Below are positions 55,601 through 64,000 of a stretch of 64,000 nucleotides of DNA, piece after piece (positions within the stretch are counted from its first letter, which is position 1; each line of letters begins with the position of its first letter). A program made the translations under genes and the position numbers. Source of the DNA: Watersipora subatra (taxonomy: Eukaryota; Bryozoa; Gymnolaemata; Cheilostomatida; Watersiporidae); assembly GCF_963576615.1 (NCBI RefSeq), contig NC_088715.1, forward strand, positions 58,246,802-58,310,801, written 5' to 3'. The notes below the pieces were generated by a model that saw only the letters and a program-made list of their open reading frames with translations, made no database searches and was not told the DNA's origin.

Positions 55601-58600
55601 GAGAGTGTCTGACATCCTTGACGAGCCTGTGTACCTTAGTTTTCGAAGCGAGGTTTTGTCTACAACTGTAAGACTAAGCGTTAGAGTTAGTTGAACAGCC
55701 AAGCATAGTCTTGACCTTGAACACGCCTGCTTGAACAAAAGGCTTATACAGAATAAAAGTACCTTATAAGTTTTGGTTGATATGATATTTTTATGCACTC
55801 AAAAAACTGAGATTGAGCGAAAACTTTAAAAATGAACTTAGAAAAATTTTATCAGAAAGTATCAATATTTTCACGACCAAACACGAGCGAAGCAATTGTT
55901 TGGAGGATTTATGATAGATACCTATGTGCACACAACTCACGAAAACTATTCATCAACGGCCGTCGCAAACCTTTGTACCGAACTCTCATCAACAAATTTA
56001 ACCATTTTCAATGGAGTCGTTTAAGTATAATAACGATACAAAACACATATAAACCTGTTTAAATATGTTACCAAGTCTTTATTATTTGTAGAAAATTTCC
56101 TAAACCTTACCCATCTGATCGGATTATACATAAATAGACTGATTACTTCGGCCTAAAATCGTTATTAAAACTTGACAAGCTTATTTTTATCAAAATTAAG
56201 GCCGGCAAACGAAACGCTGAGTGACAGAGAATAGAACCATTAAGTCATGCGCATTTCATGAAAAAAAATGTGCACATTTCACCAGTCTATAGCATTTTCC
56301 AATTGCCGAAGATTTCCAGGTCTGCCAGGTGACTGCCATAAGCTTTCTCCCAAAGTCTAGATTGGAGACCTTGGTCACCAATGGAGGGGAGTGTGTTGTG
56401 GAATGTGATTCACCGAGAGCTGTGTCTAGGGCTGAGCTAAGCCGAGCCAGCCTGTGCTCAGTCAAGCGGAATAATGAGATGAAGAGAGCTAAGCCAGTCA
56501 GAGCCAAGCTGAGTGGAGCCGAGCCAAGCCGAGCTAGGCTAAGCTGAGTCCAGCCAAGTGGAATGAGAGGCGAGTCTCTTGCTATATAAGAGCACGCGCT
56601 CTGATGAGAAGGCAGAGCTGATCTGCGCCTGTTATACGACTTGTTGCATGCTATTCTTATAACCACTGTGTAGTAGGCAGATAAAACATATGTATGAACT
56701 CTTGCACTGAGTCTTGTACTTTGAAGTAGTAAAGAGCAGCACACAAAACCTTTACATATGTACATCATGATAACTTACCAATCAGTATACGTACATCTTG
56801 AGAACTTACCATAAATAGATATACATGATGAGAACTGACCAATCAGTATATTTACAGCTTAAGGACCTATCAATCAGTGTATGTTTAACTTGGGGACTTA
56901 CCAATCGGCATACGCATAGCTAGGAAACTTACCGATCAAAATATGTGCATCTCTCTGATGAAGATGCACCATGCTGGATAAGGCTGAAAACCTTGTTTCA
57001 TTTCCGGCACCATCAATAGATCGTTTCCTTGCTTTGTCAGGATGGCCGAATACAGCGGTGACCATATTTGTATCTCTGAAATGAAATCTTATAATAACCT
57101 TGCTGTTCTGCATATTTCATTTTCTATATATATAAATCACAGTGTTCGTTGTTGGTCATCGGTATGTCCATATAAAGCGATCAAATTTCAATACATTACT
57201 TCACTACATACATTTACATACTGTACATAAATTTAATACATTTACTGCATTTGAACTCAGAACCTATAGTTCACACAGAGGTACCATTCATTAAACCAGG
57301 GGTTGAGAACCTATATTTCCTCAGACAAGGGTACCATCCATTAAACCAGGGGTCGGGAACCTATGGCTTTTGAGCCATATATGGCTCTTTTTGATGATTG
57401 CATATGGATCTTTTATAAATCAGTAAAAATAATCCATAATTTTGCTGTTAATTTCATTAACATAATAATACAAATAAAGATGAAATTACAGTAACAACAA
57501 ACAAAATAATCTTTGTGGAGAGAACATGTTCTGCAATGTGTCTAATATGCAATGATAATATTGCGTTGACAAAACGGTCGAATACAGATGAAACTCTGAC
57601 TCACACCATCCCAAACTTGAAGCAAAATATCTAAAGGGTGACAGTAGAATGAAGGCCTGCCAAGAACTTCTGTCTAGATTACAAGCTAGCCAGCAGCAAC
57701 TCCACGCATGGGCCCGATGAGGTGACTTTAATTCCGCTAGCTTTACTGCATCTTTAGCGATTGTGAAGAGCGGGAAGCCATTTACTAATGGCGAGTATAC
57801 CAAATCAGTCAGGCTAAATGTGGTTAATGAACATTTTGACAGCGTTAAAGATAAAGACATGATAATAAAGGGAATTAAAGACATGTCTGTGTCAGCAAGA
57901 ACTGTACATGGCCGTGCAATTATGATGGGATATGAGGTAGAGAAACGACTAATGAACGACATAAATGCAGCACAATATTTTTCCCTCGCTTTTGACGAAT
58001 CATCTGATGTCAGTCGTTGATCTCAATTCAGCAGCATCGCGCGGTACATTGCAGGTGACAAACTGCGCGAGGAAAATCTTGTAGTCCTGCTTCTAAAAAA
58101 AGCAACGGGAGGAGAAGATTTATTAAAGTCTTTCATATCGTTTGCGAAAAAGAAAAACCTACCAATGGAAAAACTTGTATCTGTATGTAACGATGGTGCT
58201 CCTTGCATGGTGGGGAAAAAACAGAAGATTAATAGCACTTCTTCATGAGTAAACAAACAGACCCATCCTCAGCTTTCACCATTTTCTGCACGAGGAGACA
58301 CTTGGTGCACAGATCTGCGATAATCAGCTCAATGAAGTGATGTCCTTTGTCATTCAAGTCGTCAACTTTATTGTTGCCTGCTTTATATGATCGTCAATTT
58401 AAAACGCTATTAGATAAAGTTGAGGTTAGTCATCCCGGCTTGGTTATGCACAGTAATGTTTGTTGGCTATCAAGAAGTGAAGTGCTTAGCCGTTTGCGCC
58501 TTGCCTAAGTGACATCCGGACTTTTCTTAAAATGAAAGACGGGTGAGTATCTCGAGCTAGCTAGCAGACACCACGTGGCTCCTCAAGGTTGACTTGCAAC

Positions 58601-61600
58601 AAAATTCCCATTACCGTTATTTGATATGAAAAGATTTCCCATGTCTTACTCTGTTGTGTTGTAGGTGCAAAATATGTGGAAAGGTGATTACAAGCTCTTA
58701 AAAGCTCAAAAACGAACATAAAATCGCAGCCACATGAGACCGCCGTAGTTTGGATTCTCTTTCCAAAACGGCTTAAATGTGATGTAGTTGTGAGAAATGG
58801 TTTCTTTTTACACCTTCTTGTAACCTTATTTGTCGAGATATTTTCACAAACATCCTTCACGCATTCAATAAAACTATGTCTATTGTTCTTACGTGTCTGT
58901 TTTATCGTCATCGTAATGCTGTCACTTTTAGCAGTGATATCTTATAACTTAGCGTAAAAATTCGTTTAATTGTTTAGCCTTAGCTTGAAGGAATACATAT
59001 CATTGTCTGATAATCATGATGAGCCTGTTGGTCACTTGTGATAATCAAAAAGTGCTGCAGAAATTATTTGCGAAATATTGGGTCACATGATCAGATTACG
59101 ACTTGCCGATTAGACCAGGCCAAAACAAAACTAAAACATAGCGAGCATCTATATTTGATACGGGGTCTTCGGTGAAACCCGAAGTGTTTGTCATAAACTA
59201 GTACTACGATAAGTTTTATATTGAGCTTTGTATTGGCCTTTCATTTCACGTGGGAACATACGTGACAAGGCGATAACCAAATTTCGTGGTTACATCATGG
59301 AAATAAAGAAATTCCAATCTACGGCGGCTTTTCGTTTTTGAGCTTTTAAGAGCTTGTAATCCCATTTCCACATATTTTGCACTTACAACACAACAGAGTA
59401 AGACATGGTGAATCTTTTGATACCAAATAACTGTAATGTGAACTTTGTTGCAAGTCAACCTTTAAGTTTTATTATCTAGTAGACATGATGGGACACCTCA
59501 ACCAACTCAATGTGAAAATGCAAGGCATTAGAAACACGGTCTTATCTCTTCAACAAGCCATTTTCTCATTTGAAAATGAGCTGAAAATGTTATTTGCGAA
59601 TATTGAGACTGACTGTTTACTGCCCTTTGACAAACTAAAATAATTTAAAGATGCGCACTTGGCAAGTGCCTCGACTCAACATCTTGACCTTCAGCAGCTC
59701 GTAAGCTACACTAATCGTGAGCAAAACTAATCTCTTCAAGTTCATTACTCATCCACAGAGCGTGCAGTGGAAAAGGTAAACCCGAGTCTTATACCAGCTG
59801 TCTCTGTTAGAGATTTTGAAATATAAGTTGCAGAACTCAAAGCGTCAGACATGTGGGTGAATAAGTTCAAGTCACTGAATGAAGATTTGGAAAGACTTGC
59901 ACGAGAGCGAGCAGAGCTGGCAAGTTAACACAAATGGACAGACATAAAAACTTCCACGCAGACCAGCTGATTGCTAAAACATGAACAGCGCTACCTGTCA
60001 CATTCAAAACACTGCAGAATGTGAGTCCTGTCGTTTTAACCATGTTTGGCTCTACATATGCATGCGAGCAGTCATTCTCTCAAAGGAAAAACATTAAGAT
60101 GAACCTGGGGTCACGTTTAACAGATGGAAGCTTAAATGTTTTCATCAAGCTGAACCTCACCACATACCAACCAGAGTACAAAGCTATCAGCAAAAGCATG
60201 CAGCATCAGAAGTGCCTTAATAGTAAAAAGTACTTTTCATAATATTTTTGTTATAACATCGTTGTTCAAAATAAATCCAGTTTTTTATACTCTAAAATTG
60301 CTCAAACATACTAAACTTGTTGGTCTTCCTTTTCCATTTTATGTTTTCAAGATACAAAATATATATAAGGCTCTTTTAAATATGAATTAAAGTTTAAAAC
60401 ATGTGGGTTTTGTGGCTCTCTCAGTCCAAAAGGTCCTGACCCCTGCATTAGACTGCATTCAATTGACGATGCTGATGGATGATTGCGCACATACTTATTA
60501 CACCGATTAAAATTCGAACGTTCAAAGTGTAAAAATTCTATTGGTTACTACTAGCACCCTTGAAGATCATGATTGCATGAGAGATCTTGACCGCATGAGA
60601 GATCATGACCGCATGAGATAGGATGACATGTAATGTTACAAGCTGGCTTCATAGCTTTCACTATAGTGAAGAATTAGACAATTTACTAGCTTAAGTTACT
60701 CAAACTAACCAAGTTGATAATTTTGTCATTGGCTAGTTAGTCAACACTACCTGCCACTGTTTATAAGCTATTTTTTATTACTTTTGTAGTGTCTGGCATT
60801 CATTTAGCTATACTATAATATAGAATTATATTATGTAGTAAGAAAATATTATTTTACATAATTAAAAGTCATCAGTTATCAACTACACCAAATAAATTGA
60901 ACACTCTTTTGAAGTTCGATAAGTTTTTCAATTCTTCACATTTAAAAATTGTAAAACAATAACTCAAACTTTTTACGTGATTATTTAGTTTTAATTAGAA
61001 TATATTAAATTATGTATTGCGTATTATATATTTGTATTATAATTATATCTTTTTACGAACAGTTAATATATCTTTTACGCTTGTAGAATATTTACAGAAG
61101 CTATTACATTCTCAGGGAGGTGTTGTTAAAAATAAATTCACAACATTTTTACCACTTCTGTTTTGCTATTTTAGTGTTGCTGCAGCAACCCATAACAGCA
61201 AGAAGATACTGCATCTATTTGTTTTTGAGACAGATAGCCAACTTCTCTTTGCTTATTTTTGGGATTCTTGACTCGAAGCCAAAAGATTTTCTGTGCAGTG
61301 ACGACCTGTTCCCATCCTTCGTTTTTTCGTGACGTCATTCTATCATTGTCCACCATCTTTATGGACAACTTTTAATGTTAAAACACGAAGCTTCTGCAAT
61401 TAATTATTGCAAACAATACTTTTGTTTGCAATTTTTTTATTTTAGTATCAAAATGACACAAAAAAATATTATTCAAGAGAATGGCGATCGTTTTCTACAG
61501 AGATAGCGGCTTTTTCGTGGAAGAGCGCGTGTGCAAACAGGTTGATGACATGAAAAAACCGATAAATTGTATTTGGAAAAAGTTTGCAAAAAAATTAGAA

Positions 61601-61808
61601 GAATACCCAAGGGAACATAAAAGAGAGTAAACAGTATAAGAAGTCATTACCTTGAAATATCATAGATTGTGTTTAGTTGAGCATCCATGACAAAGAGCTC
61701 ACTACGGCTTATTTGAGCCAATGCCCGTAGTCTTCCAAAAATAAAAGCTGGGGCAGGCCCGCTTAATTGTCCTCTTCCACTGCGTGCATTTGCTAGCGGA
61801 TCTCCAGC
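46350..61808 (-). CDS. Single-pass membrane protein with NHL-like propeller repeats (C-terminal 408 residues)
   Basis: I do not recognise the gene. Six minus-strand exons (61808-61651, 57075-56933, 55665-55487, 50277-50052, 49662-49443, 46650-46350) join with consistent phases to 409 codons with stop. The first four hold NHL-type blade signatures: SRSELFVMDAQLNTIYDIS, IDGAGNETRF...HILIVVDKTSLRKL, and NDTVIVLGDSFKHQLRLV. These blades form extracellular or luminal beta-propellers in other proteins. Exon five has a membrane span (AFIGIAVTVGLFVIFNLYIL) followed by a basic stop-transfer (RVQMAKAAKR). The last exon is a cytosolic tail of about 105 residues ending YHEYMEIE. The N terminus and any signal peptide lie right of 61808, untraced. 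Large introns hold a LINE, a decayed hAT and a Mutator-like foldback. Exon joins are inferred, and a small exon could be missing between the third and fourth. Confidence 0.82.
46749..47417. mobile_element. Mutator-like long-TIR foldback element, 669 bp
   Basis: Starts TAGCCTGTCTTGACAAGCT and ends with its inverse. Arms of about 280 bp (46749-47030 and 47135-47417) are highly similar, sharing agttgtcccccc.cgtcgagc and gatgttatgtcggtcgctcc. Perfect 9-bp duplications gcttgctac lie at 46740-46748 and 47418-47426. A 9-bp duplication with long inverted ends is typical of Mutator-like elements. There is no transposase. It lies in the last intron of the NHL-like gene. Confidence 0.85.
49443..49662 (-). 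CDS. NHL-like gene, exon with membrane span
   Basis: Acceptor catattttag, donor GTGAGT; 220 nt. Encodes PWSVHIIQKNLIIGDKANVK and then a span of about 22 hydrophobic residues, followed by YILIRVQMAKAAK. Confidence 0.85.
50052..50277 (-). CDS. NHL-like gene, fourth exon seen
   Basis: Acceptor ctgttcacag, donor GTAAAG; 226 nt, phase 0 to 1. Encodes IHVQLEEFDGCLLEQLVGST and NDTVIVLGDSFKHQLRLVNT, another blade. NDT is a possible N-glycosylation site if extracellular. Confidence 0.82.
50620..50815 (-). mobile_element. Single arm of the Mutator-like foldback family
   Basis: ggttacctatggagcgaccgacataacatc through caactccgcaaaaacaacag matches the right arm of 46749-47417 with scattered changes. No partner arm was found nearby, so this is a solo arm or deletion derivative. 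Confidence 0.75.
51170..51493 (-). repeat. tRNA-derived SINE-like repeat
   Basis: On the minus strand, from 51493, gtcagggtggcctagtgggtg resembles an A box, and about 35 nt later gtgtttcgagccctgc resembles a B box (GGTTCGANNCC). The presumed body runs to about 51170. It lies in an intron of the NHL-like gene. Confidence 0.55.
51870..54130 (-). pseudogene. Decayed LINE with endonuclease and reverse-transcriptase remnants
   Basis: In minus orientation an apurinic-type endonuclease remnant comes first (GTGFAVVNHLV near 53860; MNPRLGAYDANWPKYLGGFG, then VGKINDINKRFLELCSRN at 53640-53540). The RT follows (GTLVEDQT...RIEHYSELY near 52820-52740; SGKAGV near 52640; SFHDDMQARVQLNSDLFDSF near 52170-52100, then GQKQGN). 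The endonuclease resembles the craniofacial-development-protein-2-like class of LINEs. Frames are broken throughout and borders are approximate. It sits in the intron between the third and fourth exons of the NHL-like gene. Confidence 0.75.
55487..55665 (-). CDS. NHL-like gene, third exon seen
   Basis: Acceptor gtcttacag, donor GTAATC; 179 nt. Encodes VVDKTSLRKLRYTGSSRMSD (first Val split), then NNQRWVALARGTGDSVYGVQ. Ends phase 0. Confidence 0.82.
56428..56560. repeat. Degenerate gagccaagc/gctgagc repeat
   Basis: Short, irregular units around gagccaagccgagctaggct. It produces open frames on both strands. It lies in an intron of the NHL-like gene. Confidence 0.65.
56933..57075 (-). CDS. NHL-like gene, second exon seen
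   Basis: The acceptor atttcag completes Arg (ag|a). Encodes DTNMVTAVFGHPDKARKRS, then IDGAGNETRFSALSSMVHLH. The donor GTAAGT gives phase 1. The DG.GNETRF step is the NHL inter-strand motif. Confidence 0.83.
57763..60242 (+). pseudogene. hAT transposase remnant (ZBED5/GTF2IRD2-related type)
   Basis: Pieces in order: GKPFTNGEYTKSVRLNVVNE and SVSARTVHGRAIMMGYEVEK with FSLAFDESSDVS (57763-58017); after a stop, YIAGDKLREENLVVLLLKKA and VCNDGAPCMVGKK (58046-58220). After a frame change come HEETLGAQICDNQLNEVMSF (about 58290) and VCWLSRSEVLSRL (about 58460). Past an insertion, GHLNQLNVKMQG (about 59490). At the end, MFGSTYACEQSFSQRKNIKM (60041) is the C-terminal hAT dimerisation region. There are multiple stops and shifts. 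The catalytic DDE context is only partly readable, so it is surely inactive. Confidence 0.85.
58585..59462. mobile_element. Foldback element inserted in the hAT transposase
   Basis: Inverted arms from AAGGTTGACTTGCAACAAA (58585) and its inverse (59462) are similar for about 150-200 bp, including tcttactctgttgtgttgta and caagctcttaaaagctcaaa. It separates transposase segments. No clean target duplication is seen. Confidence 0.75.
61651..61808 (-). CDS. NHL-like gene, first exon seen
   Basis: Acceptor actttgcag, donor GTAATG; 158 nt, phase 0 to 2. Encodes AGDPLANARSGRGQLSGPAP, then FGRLRALAQISRSELFVMDA. The ELFVMDAQLNTIYDIS part matches the strand pattern of NHL blades. The other frames contain a stop. 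Confidence 0.78.
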
Positions 61809-61876
61809 CTGCAAAGTTATTTGTGAGTATCTAGATGCCTATAAATTTGATAGTAAATGTACAAGCAATAGTGCTA
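61809..61876. other. Intron upstream of first NHL-like exon seen
   Basis: The acceptor region (tttgcag) of the exon at 61808 and a short unique stretch. The gene should continue to the right. Confidence 0.5.
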
Positions 61877-62305
61877 AGAAGGTTAACTCAGTAGTATTAG
61901 TAGAAGTAACTCAGTCGTGTTAGTGGGAGTAAATCAGTAGTGTTAGTGAGAGTAACTCATTAGTATTAGTAGGAGTAACTCAGTGGTGTTAGTGAAAGTA
62001 ATTCAGTAGTATTAATAATTAATAGGAGCAATTCAGTAGTGTTAGTAAGAGTAACTCCGTGGTTTTAGTGAGAGTAACTCCGTGGTATTAATAGGAACAC
62101 TCAGTAGTGTTAGTGAGAGTAACTCAGTAGTGTTAGTAAGAGTAATTCAGTTGTATTAGTAGGAGTTACTCAGTAGTGTTAGTGGGAGTAAATCATTAGT
62201 ATTAGTAGAAGTAACTCAGTTGTGTTAGTGGGAGTAATTCAGTAGTGTTAGTGAGAGTAATTCAGTAGTATTTGTGAGAGTAACTCAGTAGCGTTAGCGA
62301 GAATG
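61877..62305. repeat. About 23-bp minisatellite
   Basis: About 18 copies of agtaactcagtagtgttagtg + ag, with g/a, t/c and small indel variants. Confidence 0.9.
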
Positions 62306-62460
62306 AGAGCGGAGGATGTGTAGGTGAATTGTGTTGGTGGTGTAGAGCAGATTGTGTTGTCACGTGTTGGAGTTTGGTTATCCGAAGCTGGTGTTTGGTG
62401 GACACGGTGATGGTTTGTGAGAGAGATTTATAGAGGAGATGAATTTGTGTATGTACGATG

Positions 62461-62742
62461 TGACTAACGACACACATGACTACCAACACACATGACTAAT
62501 TAACACACATGACTAATTAACACACATGACTAACGACGCAGATGACTAATGACACACATGACTAACGACGCAGATGACTAATGACACACATGACTAACGA
62601 CACACATGACTAAAACACACATGACTAACGACACACATGTCTAATAACACACATGATTAACGACACACATGACTAATGTTGCACATAGCTAATGACACAT
62701 GACTAACGACACATCTGACTACCGACACACATGACTAACGAC
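62461..62742. repeat. 16-bp minisatellite
   Basis: About 17 copies of acacacatgactaacg, with aattaac and gacgcag variants. Separate from the 23-bp array by about 155 bp. Confidence 0.9.
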
Positions 62743-64000
62743 ACAGGTGGTTGCAGTTAGCAACAGCAGCCACATGTGAGTATATGTGGGTAGGGTAGCT
62801 GAAGCTGCCACTCTTTCCAGCTAATTTGTTTTCATTGCCGCAAAGTCATGTGACCTTCACCTAACCACACAGAAGTCTGGTTATTGTGACGACATTTATG
62901 AGAAGAATACAGTTCATTTTTGCTATACATGGAAGCCAAAACAATGCTTTTGAGTGCATAGAGTCAGTTTTTACGTTTACCCGATTTCTCAAAAGATTGC
63001 TTACGAATGTTCAAGTCGAACATTCTCTGTGTTTTGCATTCTCCCAAGCATACAGCCTGAACGAAAAATCAACTTTATGATTGCAAAAATATTAGGATCA
63101 TCAGATAGACTGCTCTTAAAATCACTACAAATAATCTACCTGGGAATCTCTGAGTTCGAGAGTACAGAAAAGATTTAATTTTGTAAAATGAAATAACCAA
63201 GGGAAACGAAAGATATCCGAGGTTGGCATCGATCTAATGTTTTAAAACTCTTTTTAAAAACCATTTATTTATATTTATTATTTTTATTAAAAAAATATAT
63301 TTTTATTTTTAATAACAGTAATTTTACTATCACTAATTATGCATTAGTTAAGAATTATTTATAATTATTATTTATTTAGAATTGCATATTCATAGATACA
63401 AACAAAAACTACAATAGAGGTCACTGCTAAATACTTTGTGCAGCAGAGACGCTATGGAGAGTCTAATAGACATAGCAGTACAAAAATTATTTTTTCCTCT
63501 TTATGTAGTTTTTTCTGTGTGTCATGGCTAATTAAAAAAACTTGTGCTTGCATAAGCTTTTATATTAGCTTCCTATTTTGAATTAAAATGTAACACTCTG
63601 GTTTGTAGCTGTTACAGATTATTCGCGTAAATAAGTTTTCATAACTTTGCAAAATTCGTGTATTATTTATCCATTACAATTATCAGGAATTACACAATCG
63701 CCAGGGCACAGTTTGTATGTTTTTTAATTTGAAAATCGCAATTGCAATGTTTCAGACCTTGTGGAAATTACATGAGACGGTTCATCATTTAGACTACGTG
63801 TTGGAGTAGTGACTACCTACAAAACAGCTTCTTAGACTGATGGCACAAGAAGATAACTTGATGGCGTTCTAATGTAGAGACAACTATGTTAGGATGAAAA
63901 TAGTGCTCAACCTAGATAAACTTCGACAAACAAGGGTTTTGTCAAAATATAACAACACTAACCAATAATGAGACATCAAGAACTTCTTCTATGTTATCAT
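62743..64000. other. No gene recognised
   Basis: AT-rich sequence. Upstream exons of the NHL-like gene should lie here or beyond, but none could be assigned with a good acceptor, donor and blade motif. Confidence 0.45.

Larger units (their letters stand above)
57347..60445 (+). mobile_element. Decayed hAT transposon
   Basis: Inverted ends CAGGGGTCGGGAACCTATGG (57347) and CAGGGGTCAGGACCTTTTGG (minus, from 60445). Flanking octamers cattaaac (57339) and cattagac (60446) match at 7 of 8. Length 3,099 bp, including an inner foldback insertion. It contains transposase remnants in plus orientation. It lies in the first intron seen of the NHL-like gene, opposite to that gene. Confidence 0.88.

Noticed and set aside
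56256..56768. 170-codon minus-strand frame
   Set aside because: Covers a degenerate gagccaagc repeat in an intron; no family motifs, composition driven by the repeat.

Overview
This window is AT-rich, repeat-laden DNA from an animal nuclear genome. It has split genes with GT-AG introns and metazoan-only families (a DEG/ENaC channel, and PSMD7 and GPALPP1 with animal-type sequences). It also carries Ty3/mdg4, hAT, Mutator-like, Helitron-like and LINE elements, tRNA-derived SINE-like repeats and many minisatellites. A lophotrochozoan, probably a mollusc, fits best. That placement is an inference from gene and repeat flavour, not from a diagnostic sequence. There is no prokaryotic operon structure and no CRISPR array.

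Four host genes could be rebuilt by joining exons by hand; splice phases agree at every junction. (1) A DEG/ENaC-family channel on the minus strand has two exons (6751-6546 and 689-555) and runs off the left edge. (2) GPALPP1 on the minus strand has six exons from 28398 down to 19834. (3) PSMD7 (proteasome subunit Rpn8) on the plus strand has five exons from 33572 to 44690, with a poly(A) signal at 44842. (4) An unrecognised single-pass membrane protein with NHL-like propeller repeats lies on the minus strand, with six exons from 61808 down to the stop at 46350; its N terminus lies beyond what I could trace. GPALPP1 and PSMD7 are divergent, about 5.2 kb apart. PSMD7 and the NHL-like gene converge, with about 1.7 kb between stop codons.

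Most remaining sequence is mobile or tandemly repeated. At 11.2-17.5 kb there is a three-level nest: a Ty3/mdg4 retrotransposon (152-bp LTRs, 5-bp target duplication) sits in a non-autonomous hAT element (8-bp duplication), which sits in a foldback element whose second, uninterrupted copy is at 22.4-23.1 kb. The retrotransposon gag-pol is one frame broken by two in-frame stops. At 46.75-47.42 kb a 669-bp long-TIR foldback element is bounded by a perfect 9-bp duplication, as in Mutator-like elements. At 57.35-60.45 kb a decayed hAT transposon carries transposase remnants and is split by another foldback element. A decayed LINE with endonuclease and reverse-transcriptase remnants fills 51.9-54.1 kb (minus). 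A pseudogene of a multicopy ORF family occupies 3.7-5.9 kb. Helitron-like ends with a CCCGGCGTTGCCCGGG-type hairpin recur at least nine times. Minisatellites of 14, 15, 16, 17, 21, 23, 29, 49 and 60 bp account for many spurious open frames.

No coherent new multi-gene system is visible. The most interesting items are the NHL-like membrane protein, the nested insertions, the Mutator-like foldback, the His-Leu substitution in the channel gating motif, and three near-perfect short palindromes.
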